Assembly: GCA_009760855.2 (NCBI GenBank)
Contig: WPIO01000029.1
Location: forward strand, 1,999,501 to 2,063,500
Length of the DNA: 64,000 bases
From: Cristatella mucedo
Taxonomy: Eukaryota > Bryozoa > Phylactolaemata > Cristatellidae
Direction: 5' to 3'
In this document: positions 39,450 to 52,800 of the stretch, piece after piece
Numbering within the stretch: position 1 is the first letter of the stretch
Layout: each line of letters opens with the position of its first letter
Made by a program: the position numbers and the translations under genes
The notes under the pieces: model-generated
Databases searched by the model: none
Told to the model about the DNA's origin: nothing
Seen by the model: only the letters and a program-made list of their open reading frames with translations

Positions 39450-42400
39450 CTATATGGAAAAAGCACAAACGATAAATTAATCAGTCTAAAAGGTTGGCAT
39501 CTCAAGTACACCAGGCATCCTCTTTAGCACAGCATCAGCAAACAAGTTAAAACTGTAACAAAGCGATAGAGATCATCGGCACCATGTGACAATTCAACAA
39601 CAGCTTGATTCTGCTGTGAGAATGTTGCATAGTTTCTCTAATATATGCTGCTGCATTTTTGTGGTGAAAGCAAGCCGTTAGACACTGAGGGCACTATCAT
39701 TTCTGGCCCATCCCCGGCACCAGATGCAGTCCCCCCTCTTGCTATACCATGCCACGACATAAGGGCAAGGTTATACTGAAGTTCCATTATTATTTCGAAT
39801 GCGTACACGGAGGCAAAAGATGTAAGCTCAGAATAAGAATGCCGTTCTGTTTTTGATAATAACTAAAGGAACTTGTCGGGATTGATTCATTATAATGAAT
39901 CCGGAGCAAATTTTTAGAAAGTATTAAAACCTGCACAACATCTACAAGATTGATAGCCACAACATGAAAACCCAAAAAAGTAACCCAATTCCGAAAGCCG
40001 GCAAACGATACAAGTCTTTAACCCAGCCAGCAAGAGAGCTATACCTCCACTGTCGCTCTCCCAACTTATACAGTTATGTTTGCAAATCACCAATTCGAAT
40101 ATTTTATATATTTATATTATATATATATATATTATATTATATAATAATAATATATATTTATATATTTTATATCGAATATTTTTCGAATATTTAATATTTT
40201 CACTTTTTATTGGCATTCGACTCAAGATTTTGCAGCATTTCCTTATACAGGTCACGAATTGCTGATTAACTATGATCTGTTTTTGCTTTGGAAATGACTC
40301 GGTGCTAACTGCACGTTTAAGAGGTATTTATCCTGCCTACAGGTTTTCCGGAATATGCAAGGAATTAATCATGGCCACAACTATGCAGTTACGTGTCGAA
40401 AGTGTACTGAAACACACGAGATCAGCATTCAGGGACACCTCAAAAGGACCAGGTGGTCACATAGCAAGCCTTGACGGAGAAATCTTTCTCAGCCATGTAC
40501 ATCAAAGGTACACGATACATACCAAAGTTCTAAGAGGGCCATCGGTGCAACCTTTTAACATGCTCTCCTACAAAAATCATAGCATGACTTACTCAAGTTG
40601 CTCATAGTAACAAAGTGCAACAAGGCCAGGATGGACAACTACAGGGATATTGCATTGCCGGCACAGGAAGTGAGCAACGGCACAGGAAGTGAGCAACGAG
40701 TATTCGTCAACCCGGACTAAAAACTGGCAGCAAGCGATGCAATGCGTGACAAAAGATGCCGATTTTCCCGAGTAGGCCACGACCAAAGATGACCACAGAG
40801 AGGTGAGCCTATCGTGGGAAGGGAGTGGGGCTGTCAGGGTATCTTGCCTAGAAAGCCAGTGGAAGCAACTAGGTTCTGATAACTACACCATGGGCTGTAG
40901 GTAACTAACACTACGACTTGATTTGCTTGGTGATGCCGAACGGATGCCTGGAGCTTGCCTGACTAATGCTGCCACGACCCCAGTCAGCCAGCTAGCAACT
41001 AAGTGGGTACTTACAACTACCAGCTGTATGCCGGTGGCAGCAGGAAGTGACATGTCTAGCTCCAGCTGGTCAACGCAGTATGGATAGCCACAAACCGAGG
41101 CAGCCGTGCTGGGCGTAGCTGCTGTGGCTGTCTACAAAGAAGCTGCTACTTAAACAAGCAGACCAAAGAAAGCAAGTGAACATATACCACCGGCAACGGT
41201 ACCACCAGACTGGCTTTCTTTCAACCACAGCCGCTGGTACCCTCTGCAAAGCCACAGCACTGGCAACCACATAAGAGTCAATGGTCAAAGCTTAAGAGAC
41301 AACATCCAACCTTTATATAGCTAAGGCAAACTGGAAAGAAAAGCTGCACAGATTTAATTCACAGCCGAGGTTGGGGATGGAGTTGCCCCAAGGGGAGGGG
41401 GGAGGAGCTGACATGACATTTTGGGGCACCTTAACAGCTGCCACAGCTCGCTTGCACTCTGTGTAAACGGCTGCCACACTGCTGTGCAGGCTGTTGGGTA
41501 AAACAAAAATTTGCAAGATTCCAACCTGTACTCGTCGTCCGGTGGCAGATACACTTCAAGGTCTGCAGTGAGTTTCACAAAAAAGAAGCCCGGCCAAAGA
41601 ACTCACAAATCGGAAATGCAAGAATTGGCTGCTTCTTTGTCAAGCGAGTCCTGACTTTAGAGGAGAATGCAATAAAGTCAGCTAATTTCAATAAAAATAT
41701 GTTTGCCGTCAAAGTGATGCCAAAGGCTGCAAGGCTGACACACTGCAGTTGAACAACAGCATCATCTTCCTTGCCTACGGTGAATCGCAAGGTGCTTATA
41801 GATCGGCTGCAGCCACACTGGCCTGGCCTCGGCCGAGCAACCACTAAGAAGTACAGGCGGACGTCAGCAGCACAAGACAGTGAGTGCACGGTAAGCACAG
41901 GCTCTGACAAAGCATCTAACGCGTGTCTCGGCGGCAGCACAGAACTTGCAACCGGTGGATGGTCCACGCAGCACGATCAACACTGAGAGGCAACCTACCT
42001 TTTTTTCTTCGCTAACATAAAAGCATTGAAACCTTCGAGAAAAGTCTTCGTCCTTGATGAAAAAGTTCTCAGTGCCTGCAGCAAGATATAACGGCTCACG
42101 GATTAGATCATCCATGCCAAGTAGAACAAGGGCAGAACGAGGAACGAGAACGAGGTTTAGCATCCTCATGCCCCCCCAAGGTCCTCTGAAAACAATTGAT
42201 AGGCTGCCCCTTTTCCCTTATAGGTGGTTGGCAAGAGAAGATTTACCCTGCAGGTCTCAGACTGTGCATCCCACATCCACAATTCTTGTGTAAAGGTAGC
42301 ACAGTATGACTCTTCTATCCAGCCACCAAGTTAATTAGCCACTTCTATGCAACTTACTTCCTCACCTGTCCTGACACAACTATGCTTCCCACTTTTTTCC

Positions 42401-43807
42401 GTAGTGTGAGGTGTCTGTTGGCTAGTGCATGAGTTTTGAAAGCGGTTTAGGGTCCAAGTGAACTACATAAACCGTCTAAACATAACATCCACTACATCTT
42501 CATGGTTTTGTGCAGTAACAGTTGCAGAAATGTACATTGCGTAAAACAACGCTGAACGCAAAGTTGATATAGTGGGCTCACAGCACCGTGTTGATCATCG
42601 ACAGCCAGCCATTCTTCACTTCATTGAGGAAGCAGTTACGAAGCAGCGGCTCTTATTATGATGGTTTTGTCAGCACGGCTGATTTGATAAGAACGATGCC
42701 TCAGTATAAAAGCAAAGGCACTTCAGCTGACAGCTCGCACAGGTTTGGCAAACCCGGGTGACTACGCTAAAACCCGGCAGCAGACAGATGACACTGTTAC
42801 AGATGCTTTCCCAATTTTGGAATGAACAAGGGCCGAGGTTTCTTCACGTCGGTGCCGGTAGCGAGAAATGCACTTGCCATAGTACTGATCAGCTAGTCGA
42901 GCACGGCACCTACGAGTTGGGGATTCCACGTGTTTGTAAGGCAGAAAGATTAAGCCCATGAGGGCCGCACTTCCTTTCTTGCCATCAGGTTGAAAACAGA
43001 AAATGAAGAATGGCAAACGAGATGGGTGATGAGTATTTCTAGATAAAAAATTCAAAACCTGTTGAACCAAGCTGCTCTTTTTGTGGCACGGTTAATGTTT
43101 AAGTTGCCGGCACCGTCACTCTTAAGGCATACCCAATACGTTGGCGAGTGCAAACCACACAGCCAAAGTCAATGCTTCCACAAGGTAGATACATTTGACT
43201 GCCAGGAGAAAAAAAAAGGAAAAAACGATATTATCTTATATTCTGAAGGCAACCAAACAGTAACAGCCGATGCCAAACGACCATAGCAACTATCCATTAT
43301 ATGCACAGGTTTTAGCTTCCTTAAGTTGGCAGTTTTGACGGGCAGCCTAGAAATGCATAGTCCGGTGCTAAAAATGATTTTTCATGGGCACACACAAACA
43401 CAAACTTGTTCGTAATACCCTTCTTTGAGTCGTGACTTAATCATTTAGACGACTGCACCAACTATACAAAGTATACAGTGCAAAATTAAATGCAAAGGTA
43501 TCTTCAGAGGCTGCTGGATATCCTATCAAGCTGCTATCACATTACCTGATGGACCTAACCGTTGTCTAACACGACTGAAAACATGAGCATTAAGGGTTTT
43601 AATGTTTTCTATTATAAGAACTAAGCTTGTACATTCACAAGTAGGTACGACATCATTATCAATTAAGGCAGGCCACGATTTTTAACTAACTAAATTTGCT
43701 CGGGATTGACTCGGTCAGCTTTTGACAAACACCCCAAGCTATGCAGTCTTGCAGCTGCTGAAGCCGGCCAAAAATGTGGTCTAGTCTTCGATCTGAACCT
43801 GAGCAGA

Positions 43808-43870
<63 letters not shown>

Positions 43871-46800
43871 GGAGGGAGAGAGAGATAGAGAGAGAGAGAG
43901 ACAGAGAGAGAGAGGGAGACAGAGAGAGAGAGACACAGAGAGAGACACAGACTGTTCTCGGTTCTAAGCGAGTGCTCTAATCTCTCACATATGCTCGGGT
44001 TCAGATCGAAGACTGCCTTTGCCGAATATGGACTCATGAACACGAGCCTGCCTCAAATTGCTTTGCTGCTCTTGCACTGACCTTGGGGTTAATATCCATT
44101 TACCAAACGCAGTTCTCTCTCACACGAGCACTGGGACACAGCAAGCCAAAATTGTTTATATATTGGTAAAACGTTCCCATCCATTATGTTATGCATACAT
44201 ACACACCTCCAAACGTGAACACTAAAATGTAAGCAGTCTGGGTGGTAATATTCACCTTCTCAATGACTAGAAAAACCCTCTGTTTGCTAACTCAGTGAAT
44301 CATTAATTTGCTTTCGTCGGTCCAAAGAAAAGGGCCACTGTCATTAGCTGTAAAGCTGACACATTGGAGTACCTATTGCAGACACGCTTGCTAGTTAATG
44401 GTGTGCATTTGCTCACTTTACTATGACTGCTCAAACCCTCCCTCCCCCGTGCAAACAGTATCAACACACAGCCTTGTGGAGGGTCTCTTCCAAGAACCTC
44501 AAAAGTGGGGGATTCTCATTGATCCAGTGGCCGTGCCTTTGCAGTTACATGTTGGAGGCCAATTCCCATTGAGATGCCCATGCTACTAGCCTAAAAATAC
44601 TTCTCAGGTCGCAATGTATGCCATAATGTTATGCTCCTTCTACTACCAAGCCATCGCGCCACTTTGATATCGCCATGATCCGTCTTGTGGTAACTGACTA
44701 TTTGGTTTTGATTCTCTGGTTCTCCGAGTGTGGTGCAGTCAGGAAGGGCAAAACTATATCAATCTCTTGAGCACAAGCAAAAGCACAGAAGCAATCTTTA
44801 GACGTCTGGATTGCAAATACACCAATCAAACTGAAAGCTCAGCCTGCTACTTGGTTCTGACAACTTGCATACACTGGCCACCGACAGTGAGCCCATTTTT
44901 ATATAAACCCTAGACTGTGCAAAAGCAGGCCTAACCGGCCGAGGGACATCCCGGAATGAGTACTTTCCAAGCAAATGGTGTTTAATGCATCTAGGAAATA
45001 CTTGTCCGCTTGAATGTACATGAAGACCCCAATAGGCTACTGCTTTGCTTGAATACACCCTTATATAAATTAGTTATATGTGCACGCTGCCGTGTCAAAA
45101 AGCAAACTATTGCTTCTTGATTCAGCAGCACATAGGAAACAAATACTAGCACAGTTCAAGACTTTACAGTTAACTAAGCAACACCTGTATGCTTAGGAGG
45201 ATAGCAGGCAATTTAGTAGGAGCAGCATGCATAAAACACGAATAGTGGGTGTGGGTAGGGGGCTGCACGCAATGCAAACCACGTAACACTAACCGTCGAA
45301 CAATTAAGCAGCTTTAGTGATCCCTGACCACACATCGGGGCCAACCGATGGTTCAAATACTGAAGCTGCTAAACAGGGATCACTACGGTATCTAATGCAC
45401 TCTGTGATTGTGGCTTCTAAACCAATTCGTGCCACAAAACACATAGTATCTCCAGCAGGTAGGTAGCTTCAGTGATAAGCTAAAATGGACAAACAAGCTA
45501 TTCTGCTCATAGGATTATGAGCCGAGAATGCTAGAATCTACAAGGTCTGAACAATGTCATTGACCTGGAGTTTTCATCGTGGCGATCTTTCCGACAAGCC
45601 CAATCCAGCATCATAAACATAATAGTAAGACAGAGATCCAAGAGATAGCAGGCACATTGCGTTGAAGTGCAAGTATTAAAAACCCGTGCAGGCCGAGGAA
45701 ACGCACCGTGAGTAAGGTAAGGACTGATTACACAGCAGACTGAGGGCAGAAATGATGCATTCTGCTGGCTGGTTGTCGCATCGGGCATTGCAACACTACG
45801 CTGGAACCGCAGCTGGCATTCGACATCATACAGCGTCGGACAGGCAGTCTTCCCAGCTGAGTAACTGTGACTATGGTACCAGCCGCACACGCGAAGGCCA
45901 CAGCGTTTGATGCTGCTGCGTAAGTCGTCCTCGTTCCACTGGCCAGCTTTGGCAAACGGGAATGCTTTCTGAATAATAAGAACTGCAAAGGAATGGATCA
46001 GAGCTAGCACCGAATCGATGACAGTAAATAGCTGCTTCTGAGCCATAATAGCGACAGTGTAGTGAAGGTATTCAAGGAATTACACAAATCCACTCTAATA
46101 ACAGAACATCGACAGGCTATTGGTGGCACGAAGATCGAAGTTTTGAGTGAATATTGTCCTACACGATCGTTATAATGTAACCACAAAATTTCATGGCATT
46201 TTGCCTAAGCGTCCTCATACAAATGGGCAGCAAAGAAGCTGGCCACTGCCACAATCCATTGCAATCTAACACTAATCCACAAAAAATCTGTTGCGCGAAA
46301 CTCACAATTGGCATTGCTATACCACCAAAATGGTGCACCACTGTGCATGCATTCTCATGCAATTCACTGCACTGGACTGCAGCACCCTTGGCAGTGGATT
46401 GTGATATCAACCCAGGTGGCTGCAGTAAATTTGCTATGGATTTCATGAGATTGGTATTTACTCATGCCTACATTGCTGAAATCCTCAACAATAGAGGAAA
46501 GAGTGCCCATCGAGCTGCACATTGTAAAATCCATCCCGGTTCTGCATGCAGGTAGTATGTGTTCCCGTGGTTAAAAACTACCATCTAATCGAAAGACTGG
46601 CTGCATTGCTGGAGCAATATAAGATACCTACATACACTAGTTGTTTACCTCGACAGCAAGCAGCTTTCATGCCATACCTGATGCATTTCAGCAGGTTGCT
46701 GTACCTATGTAAGGCAAGTACGGTTATCGACTTAAGGTAAGGTAACAAACGTTCAAACCTAACAAATGGCATTTTGCTGTAGTGCTGCAGCAAGGTGTCT

Positions 46801-49800
46801 CGTTATGAGTGCTCAGCTAGATCATTAAATTTTTAAGAAGAAAAATGCTACTCGCTTGTTTGTGAAAACTTATCGCAGTCTGATACTAGGTATTACATAT
46901 AATGAAGCTGCTTTAAATAATATAATAATAATAATGCACTTGATAAAGCGCCCTCAGAAAACTCAATCTCTCTCTAGGCGCATTACATTTGTTGCAAAGG
47001 GAAATGCAATTGAATGGTAAGTAAAATCATGCTTGAAAAACAAACAAAATGAATAATATGGTTAGGGGTGACATGCACAGGGTCAGCATGCAAATGTGGT
47101 TAGTGGCAGCATGCACAGTATCAGCACACATAAGCACATCAAGGACGAATCACAGGGACCCACTAAATGTTGTCCTAAATAGGTGTTTTTAAGTTCTTTT
47201 TAAATGTGGTCAGGTCAGGCATGTTCTGATGCAGGTCGGGAGGGAGTTCCAGGCTTTGGGAGCATACGAACTAAATGTACGATCTCCAAAGGATTTGAGG
47301 TTTGTACGAGGTATTGGTAAACTGTTGGATTCCGAAAAGCGGGTGGTACGATGCTTGGCCTGATGGGGGAGTATATCTGAGAGATATGCTGGAGCCATAG
47401 AATGAAGGGACCTAAAAGTGAGTGACAAAACCTTGGTCAATCCGTTGCTTGACTGGTAGCCAGTGCAGGTCGGTGAGAAGTGGAGTAGTGTGACAACTGC
47501 GACGCTCACGGCAGACAAGCCTTGCTGTGGAGTTTTGCACCAGCTGCAATCGCCTGATCGCACATGCTGGCAGGCCAGTAAGCAGTGAGTTGCAGAAGTC
47601 GAGACGGGATGTCACGAATGCATGGACCAACTTGGACGTGGTATCTTTATCTAAACAAGCCCGAATTTTAGCAATGTTATGAAGCTGAAAATAGGCAGAC
47701 TTGGCTGTGGAGCTGATACGGTCGTCCAACGAGAGGTCGCTTTGGAATATGACACATAGATTTCGAGCTGATTCAACTGGAGATATGCTGGCATAGATAA
47801 TTTTGAGAGTCAGCTTTTCCAATCTCTGAATCACACTGGGTTTGCCCATAACTAGTAAGTTAGTTTTATCATCGTTTAGTTTTAGAAAATTTGCTGCCAT
47901 CCATGTGGGGATGTCATCAATACATGCAGCAAGTGAGTTTAGAGAATTTGAGGTGCTCGAAGGCTGGGAGGGATCAAAGCAAAAGGTACAACTGAGTGTC
48001 ATCCGCATAGAAGTGAAAGCCTAGATTGTGCTTGGCAATCACATCAGCAAGAGGGAGAGTATAGACCGTGAAAAGAACCGGACCTAGCACGGAGCCCTGA
48101 GGTACTCCATATTTTAGAGGTACCTCAGATGATCTTTGTCCATTCACGTCAACACTCTGGAGTCTCCCACTGAGATAGGACCTGAACCACTGCAGAGCAA
48201 TGCCAGTGATGCCCAGGCGAGATGAGAGGCGCTCTAGAAGTACTTTGTGATCGATGGTATCAAAAGCTGCCGAAAGATCGAGCAAAACAAGCAGAGACAC
48301 TCTACCCATATCTGCATTCCTAAGTAGGTCGTTGTATACCCTAAGCAATGCTGACTCTGTGGAGTGATAAGCTCTAAAGCCAGACTGGAACTTACTAGCA
48401 GGGTGTGAGGTTTCGATATGTGAGTTCAGCTGGTCTGCCACGACCCGTTCGAGTGTCTTTGATAGGAACGGTAGAAGGGAAACTGGGCGGTAGTTGCTCA
48501 AGTTCTCTTGGTCTAGTGTCGCTTTGTTGAGAAGTGGCCTGACTACAGCTTTTTGAAAGGTGCTGGAACATGACCTGAGGCTAATGGCATATTAATGATG
48601 TTAGTTATGCATGGCAGCAGCAGATCAATGCAACGTAGGAGCAGGACAGTGGGAATAGGGTCCAGAGGACTTGTTGTCTTCTTTGATTGAGATACGAACT
48701 TCAGGACTAGATCACTGGTGACCTGCTTAAATGTAAAGTCAAAAGGATGTCCCTTATAGCAAGCTGAAAACATGGACCTTGATGAACTATGGTTCAACAA
48801 GTTGGGACACGTCATTCGAAAGGTAGCGTAAACTAACATTTGATTGCTAGACCAACCTTACCAGTACTTTTTGACATTTACACTTGCCGGGTCGGGTAAA
48901 AAATAGGCTGAGGGAGCGGAACATTACTCTCATGGCCCACGGAAAAAAGCCCAACTGTTGCATATGTATGACCCTGCATTGCATAGTTGGTTTTTGTACT
49001 ATTAGCAGAGCCTAAATTCATGATACACTGCCAGATTGTTTCTTAGTTAAAACGTTCTTTGAAAGGATTTTACATGATCTTGACAAATTGCCGCAAGTTA
49101 GCTGCAACGTTCGTCGAGTGCTTCAAGTGTAAGAATAAAAAAGCTTGAGTGTGAGTATGTATTCCAGAAGACGGATACCTACAATTATTTGCACATAGAT
49201 CAGATCAGTAGTAAATGACCTCAATTTCAAGAGGAAAATCAAATATGCGAGCAATATTGCCCTTTTTGGACAAGTTTGGCATATCTTTTGCCTCGAGCCA
49301 TACAAACAATCCACTCTTGACTGAACTTCCAGGAAGTGCTATTCAAGCTCTTGCTACAATCACTGGAGGAATCAGCAAGCGAATGAACACCAAGATGGCA
49401 TGACAGAAAGAACTGGAACAGAGACATCATTTCTCGAAGTTTCGTAGATAGCCCCACAATATTGATATTGAGCATTAGCAGCAACGGGCTAGCAGCTCAC
49501 ATGGTATAAACTAGTAAACAGCATTGCACATCTCTGAAACTTGTACAGCTCCGTCTTTGAATATATTCAAGTGCCTAAGAGATGATTAAAAGTTCAGCCG
49601 GGTCAACTACCTAGGCAATAAATAGGACGACACTTGTAGGGTATGACTAAGGCATTTGCTATGCTTTTGCAGGGCTAAATTCGTCTAAAAGTCTAGCTTG
49701 CATACCTCCTCTGGCTCCTTCAACTGACCCCTTCCTTCTTCCGCTCTCTCGTCCCTCATACAAGCGTTTTCTCCACATGTTTACACTGCACTGTGATATA

Positions 49801-52800
49801 CACTGCCACGTGAGACATCACGAAATGCAACAAAAATGCCTGTGAAAACCAAGGCACTTTTAAGTAGGTTGAACAGCATCATCTGCACAGCTATGAATAG
49901 CTGATGCATCCCTGTCTGCAACTCCACAAAGACTATGTTGGTGTTACGCAGAAGAGTTCTTCTCTTTCACAAGCAGAGCATGCCGTTTTGCTAAATGGCT
50001 GCCGCTAAATGATTCTCGCCGTGCATAAGTGTTTTGGCCCAGTTTTTTGGATAGACGTTGGCTCAGTCAAGCTTCCCAGTGCTTGAGCCCGAGTCAGGCC
50101 TTCAATCCCTTCACCTGTCTGTTAGCTTTTTCATAATTAGCCAGGCTTACTGCCTCGAGGCATCATATAGATTTATTTTAACAGTGCAGTTTTAGCTTCG
50201 CCGACAATCATTTTTAGCCCTATCGGAAATCAATCTTAGCCCTGTCGCCAATCATAATACGCAATCTCCTACTGCTTGCACGAGACGGGTTTGTGCAGAG
50301 ACCCGGCCCTCGCATTATTTTGTAGCACGTGACATGAGTCGGTGCTTGTTTTCATTGCATACGGTAATCAGAACCTCTATTAACAACCTTTGCAACAAGT
50401 GTAAGTGCCTAGAAAGAGATTGAGTTCTCTGAGGGTGCTATATCATGTATTATTATCATAGTTTTGTATAGCACACTCACAGCCTAAGCAGCTTTCGATA
50501 CGCATTCGGTAGCCAACAGATTAGTTAGACTGCCATCCAAAAGTTTCTACGCACCTGGTCCACTACTCTGAGTTCGGTTGTTGCTAATGCTCGTACTTGA
50601 GTAAGTCACGCTACACCAATTATTAAATTGTAGCAATCCCTCAATATAACTTTGGCCATTTTCACAGTTGGCTACGTTTGGCTTAGTGACAGCAACCCAG
50701 TCAGTGGCTCCCTTGTAAACAGATAGGCAGGTATGATTACGTGACAGTTCACCACCCTCTTGGAGGCCATCCAGCAGAACCTATTTTGGTACGTTTCATC
50801 AACGACGATGCCTCAGCCAATGATGAGCTAAGGTACTCGGATGTCTCCTTCAACTGTTGGAGCTAGCCCGTGCCACACTGACACTCCATACTCTACCAGA
50901 ACATGGTGCCAATTGCAAAGCTTTCTGAAGGTAGAAGAGCGGTTTTAATGTCACTCCACGGAGATGTCAATTCAAGCCGAGGAATGGCGAGGCGCTGAAG
51001 ATCTATGAATGCACTGTTTGGAACATTATTAGGACACATCTGGTAGTCGAGAGGCACTGACCTGCTAGGGTCACCCTTCAGTAATTTCTCCGAGGGAGGA
51101 CCGGCTCCTAAAAAGCGTGGCTCTGAAGAAGAGGTTTGCGACTGCTGAAATGCACTGTTAGAATATCTACCAACCTATCAGAATGGTCGTAAGCCAAAAT
51201 ACCGTGAGCAGATGGCTTAATGAACAAGGACTGAATGCAATGGGTGGGTAAGTGCCAGCCATTGTTGACTGCGCAGCACAAAAAGCAAGGCTGGATTTTG
51301 CTCGCCGATACCAGCACTGGACAGCTGCACAGCACAGCAGAGTGCTGTGGACCGATGAGTTCAGTTTCAATCTCTTAAGCTGGGACAAGTGGATGAAGTA
51401 CTTTCACCAGCGTATGGGTGAAGCTTACATTGACGGTTGTCTCCAAAAGACCGTGAAATTCGGTAATTAAAGTGTAACGGTATGGCTTGCTTCCCAACTA
51501 CCGGTGTCGGGCGTCTGTGCAGGATTTAAAGGAATCATGAATTATTAATAGAATGTCTAACTCAACATTTTGCAGAATTTTGGCTTGCCATCTGCTTTTG
51601 CTCTTCACGGCTCGATTTCTGTTGGTATCATGACAACGATCCGAAGCACACTGCTGTGGTGGTGAAAGAGTTTCTCACAGACCCTGCCGATTAGGCTTTC
51701 AGCCAATTGAGGTCATGCAGTGGCTAAGCCGAAGCCAAGACTTGAATCCAATATTACACCTGTAACATTAAATCGACCGTACTCTTAACGTTCAGGTTTA
51801 TCTGGCGCATGCAATTCGATCAGTTTCTTTGAGGTTTTAAAAGGTTGCTGTGCCTCAAATTTCTCGAGAAATGTGCCGGAAGCTGGTTGAGTAAATGCCG
51901 AGGTAACTGGGTGAATTTATCAAAAATCATCGTTCCTCGAATAGTCATTGATTGTACCAAATAAATTACGTGTAATTATATATTTCTTAGCTAGTCTGCA
52001 TAATACAACCTGGTTTTATATCCGATCTAAATCGTATTTTTAGTATAAAAAAGTGTTCTAGTAGCACTTTCGTAGAAACTTTACACGGGCAGTGTAGATG
52101 CACCAAAACAGATCATGCCTATTTCTCTTTAGCAACACGGTTGGAACCAGCCGACGGGAAACAAGAGTCAAGTATACACCCCACGAGAAAGAGTGCACAC
52201 GTTCAATCACGATGGTTGAGCGACAGGTTTCCACCAAAACTTCAAACATTGATGAAAATTAGGAAGAAAAATACGCATGGAAGTATGCAGGCACTGGCTG
52301 AGCAAAAGCAGAATAGCTAAGATAAAATCGGCATACAAACTTTTCTGGCCATCGATTGTGGTGGCATCCTGTCCTCCTAGATAGCCACTTGCTTCGTCAG
52401 ACTGACCATGACAGTGTGCAACCTAAAGAAACAGCAGGAATCCTACATCAGGAGTTATATCTTTTTTTATCAAGCAAATACCACTAAACAAACCTAACAG
52501 CAATATAAGACACCAAGCGAACATAGGGATCCACTGACATCCATAGCGACAGGTTTGAGACAAACACGGCCAATATGATGTAGCTGGCATGCGAGGCTAC
52601 CTAGTGCATGCCATGACTCGTAGCACTTATAAGCTGCATGCTATAAACACTTGTACATGCTATTATGCAGGAGCTCGTGCCATACACAACAACCAAGATT
52701 AAACGGTCAAGATCAACTTGGTCGAGATCACGCTAGGCACTCAGCATAATGAGAAGACTTAAAGCGAACGAGATCTTGATGGGTGCCGCAGAGAACAGGC

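Noticed and set aside
41985-42170. Exon-like minus-strand ORF containing FFIKDEDFSRRFQCFYVSEE, with a possible acceptor at 42090 and donor at 41999
   Set aside because: Its phases (1 in, 0 out) do not fit between MPND exons 8 and 9 without using a second, less likely AG, and it would insert about 25 residues in a conserved part of the MPN fold. Could still be an alternative exon.
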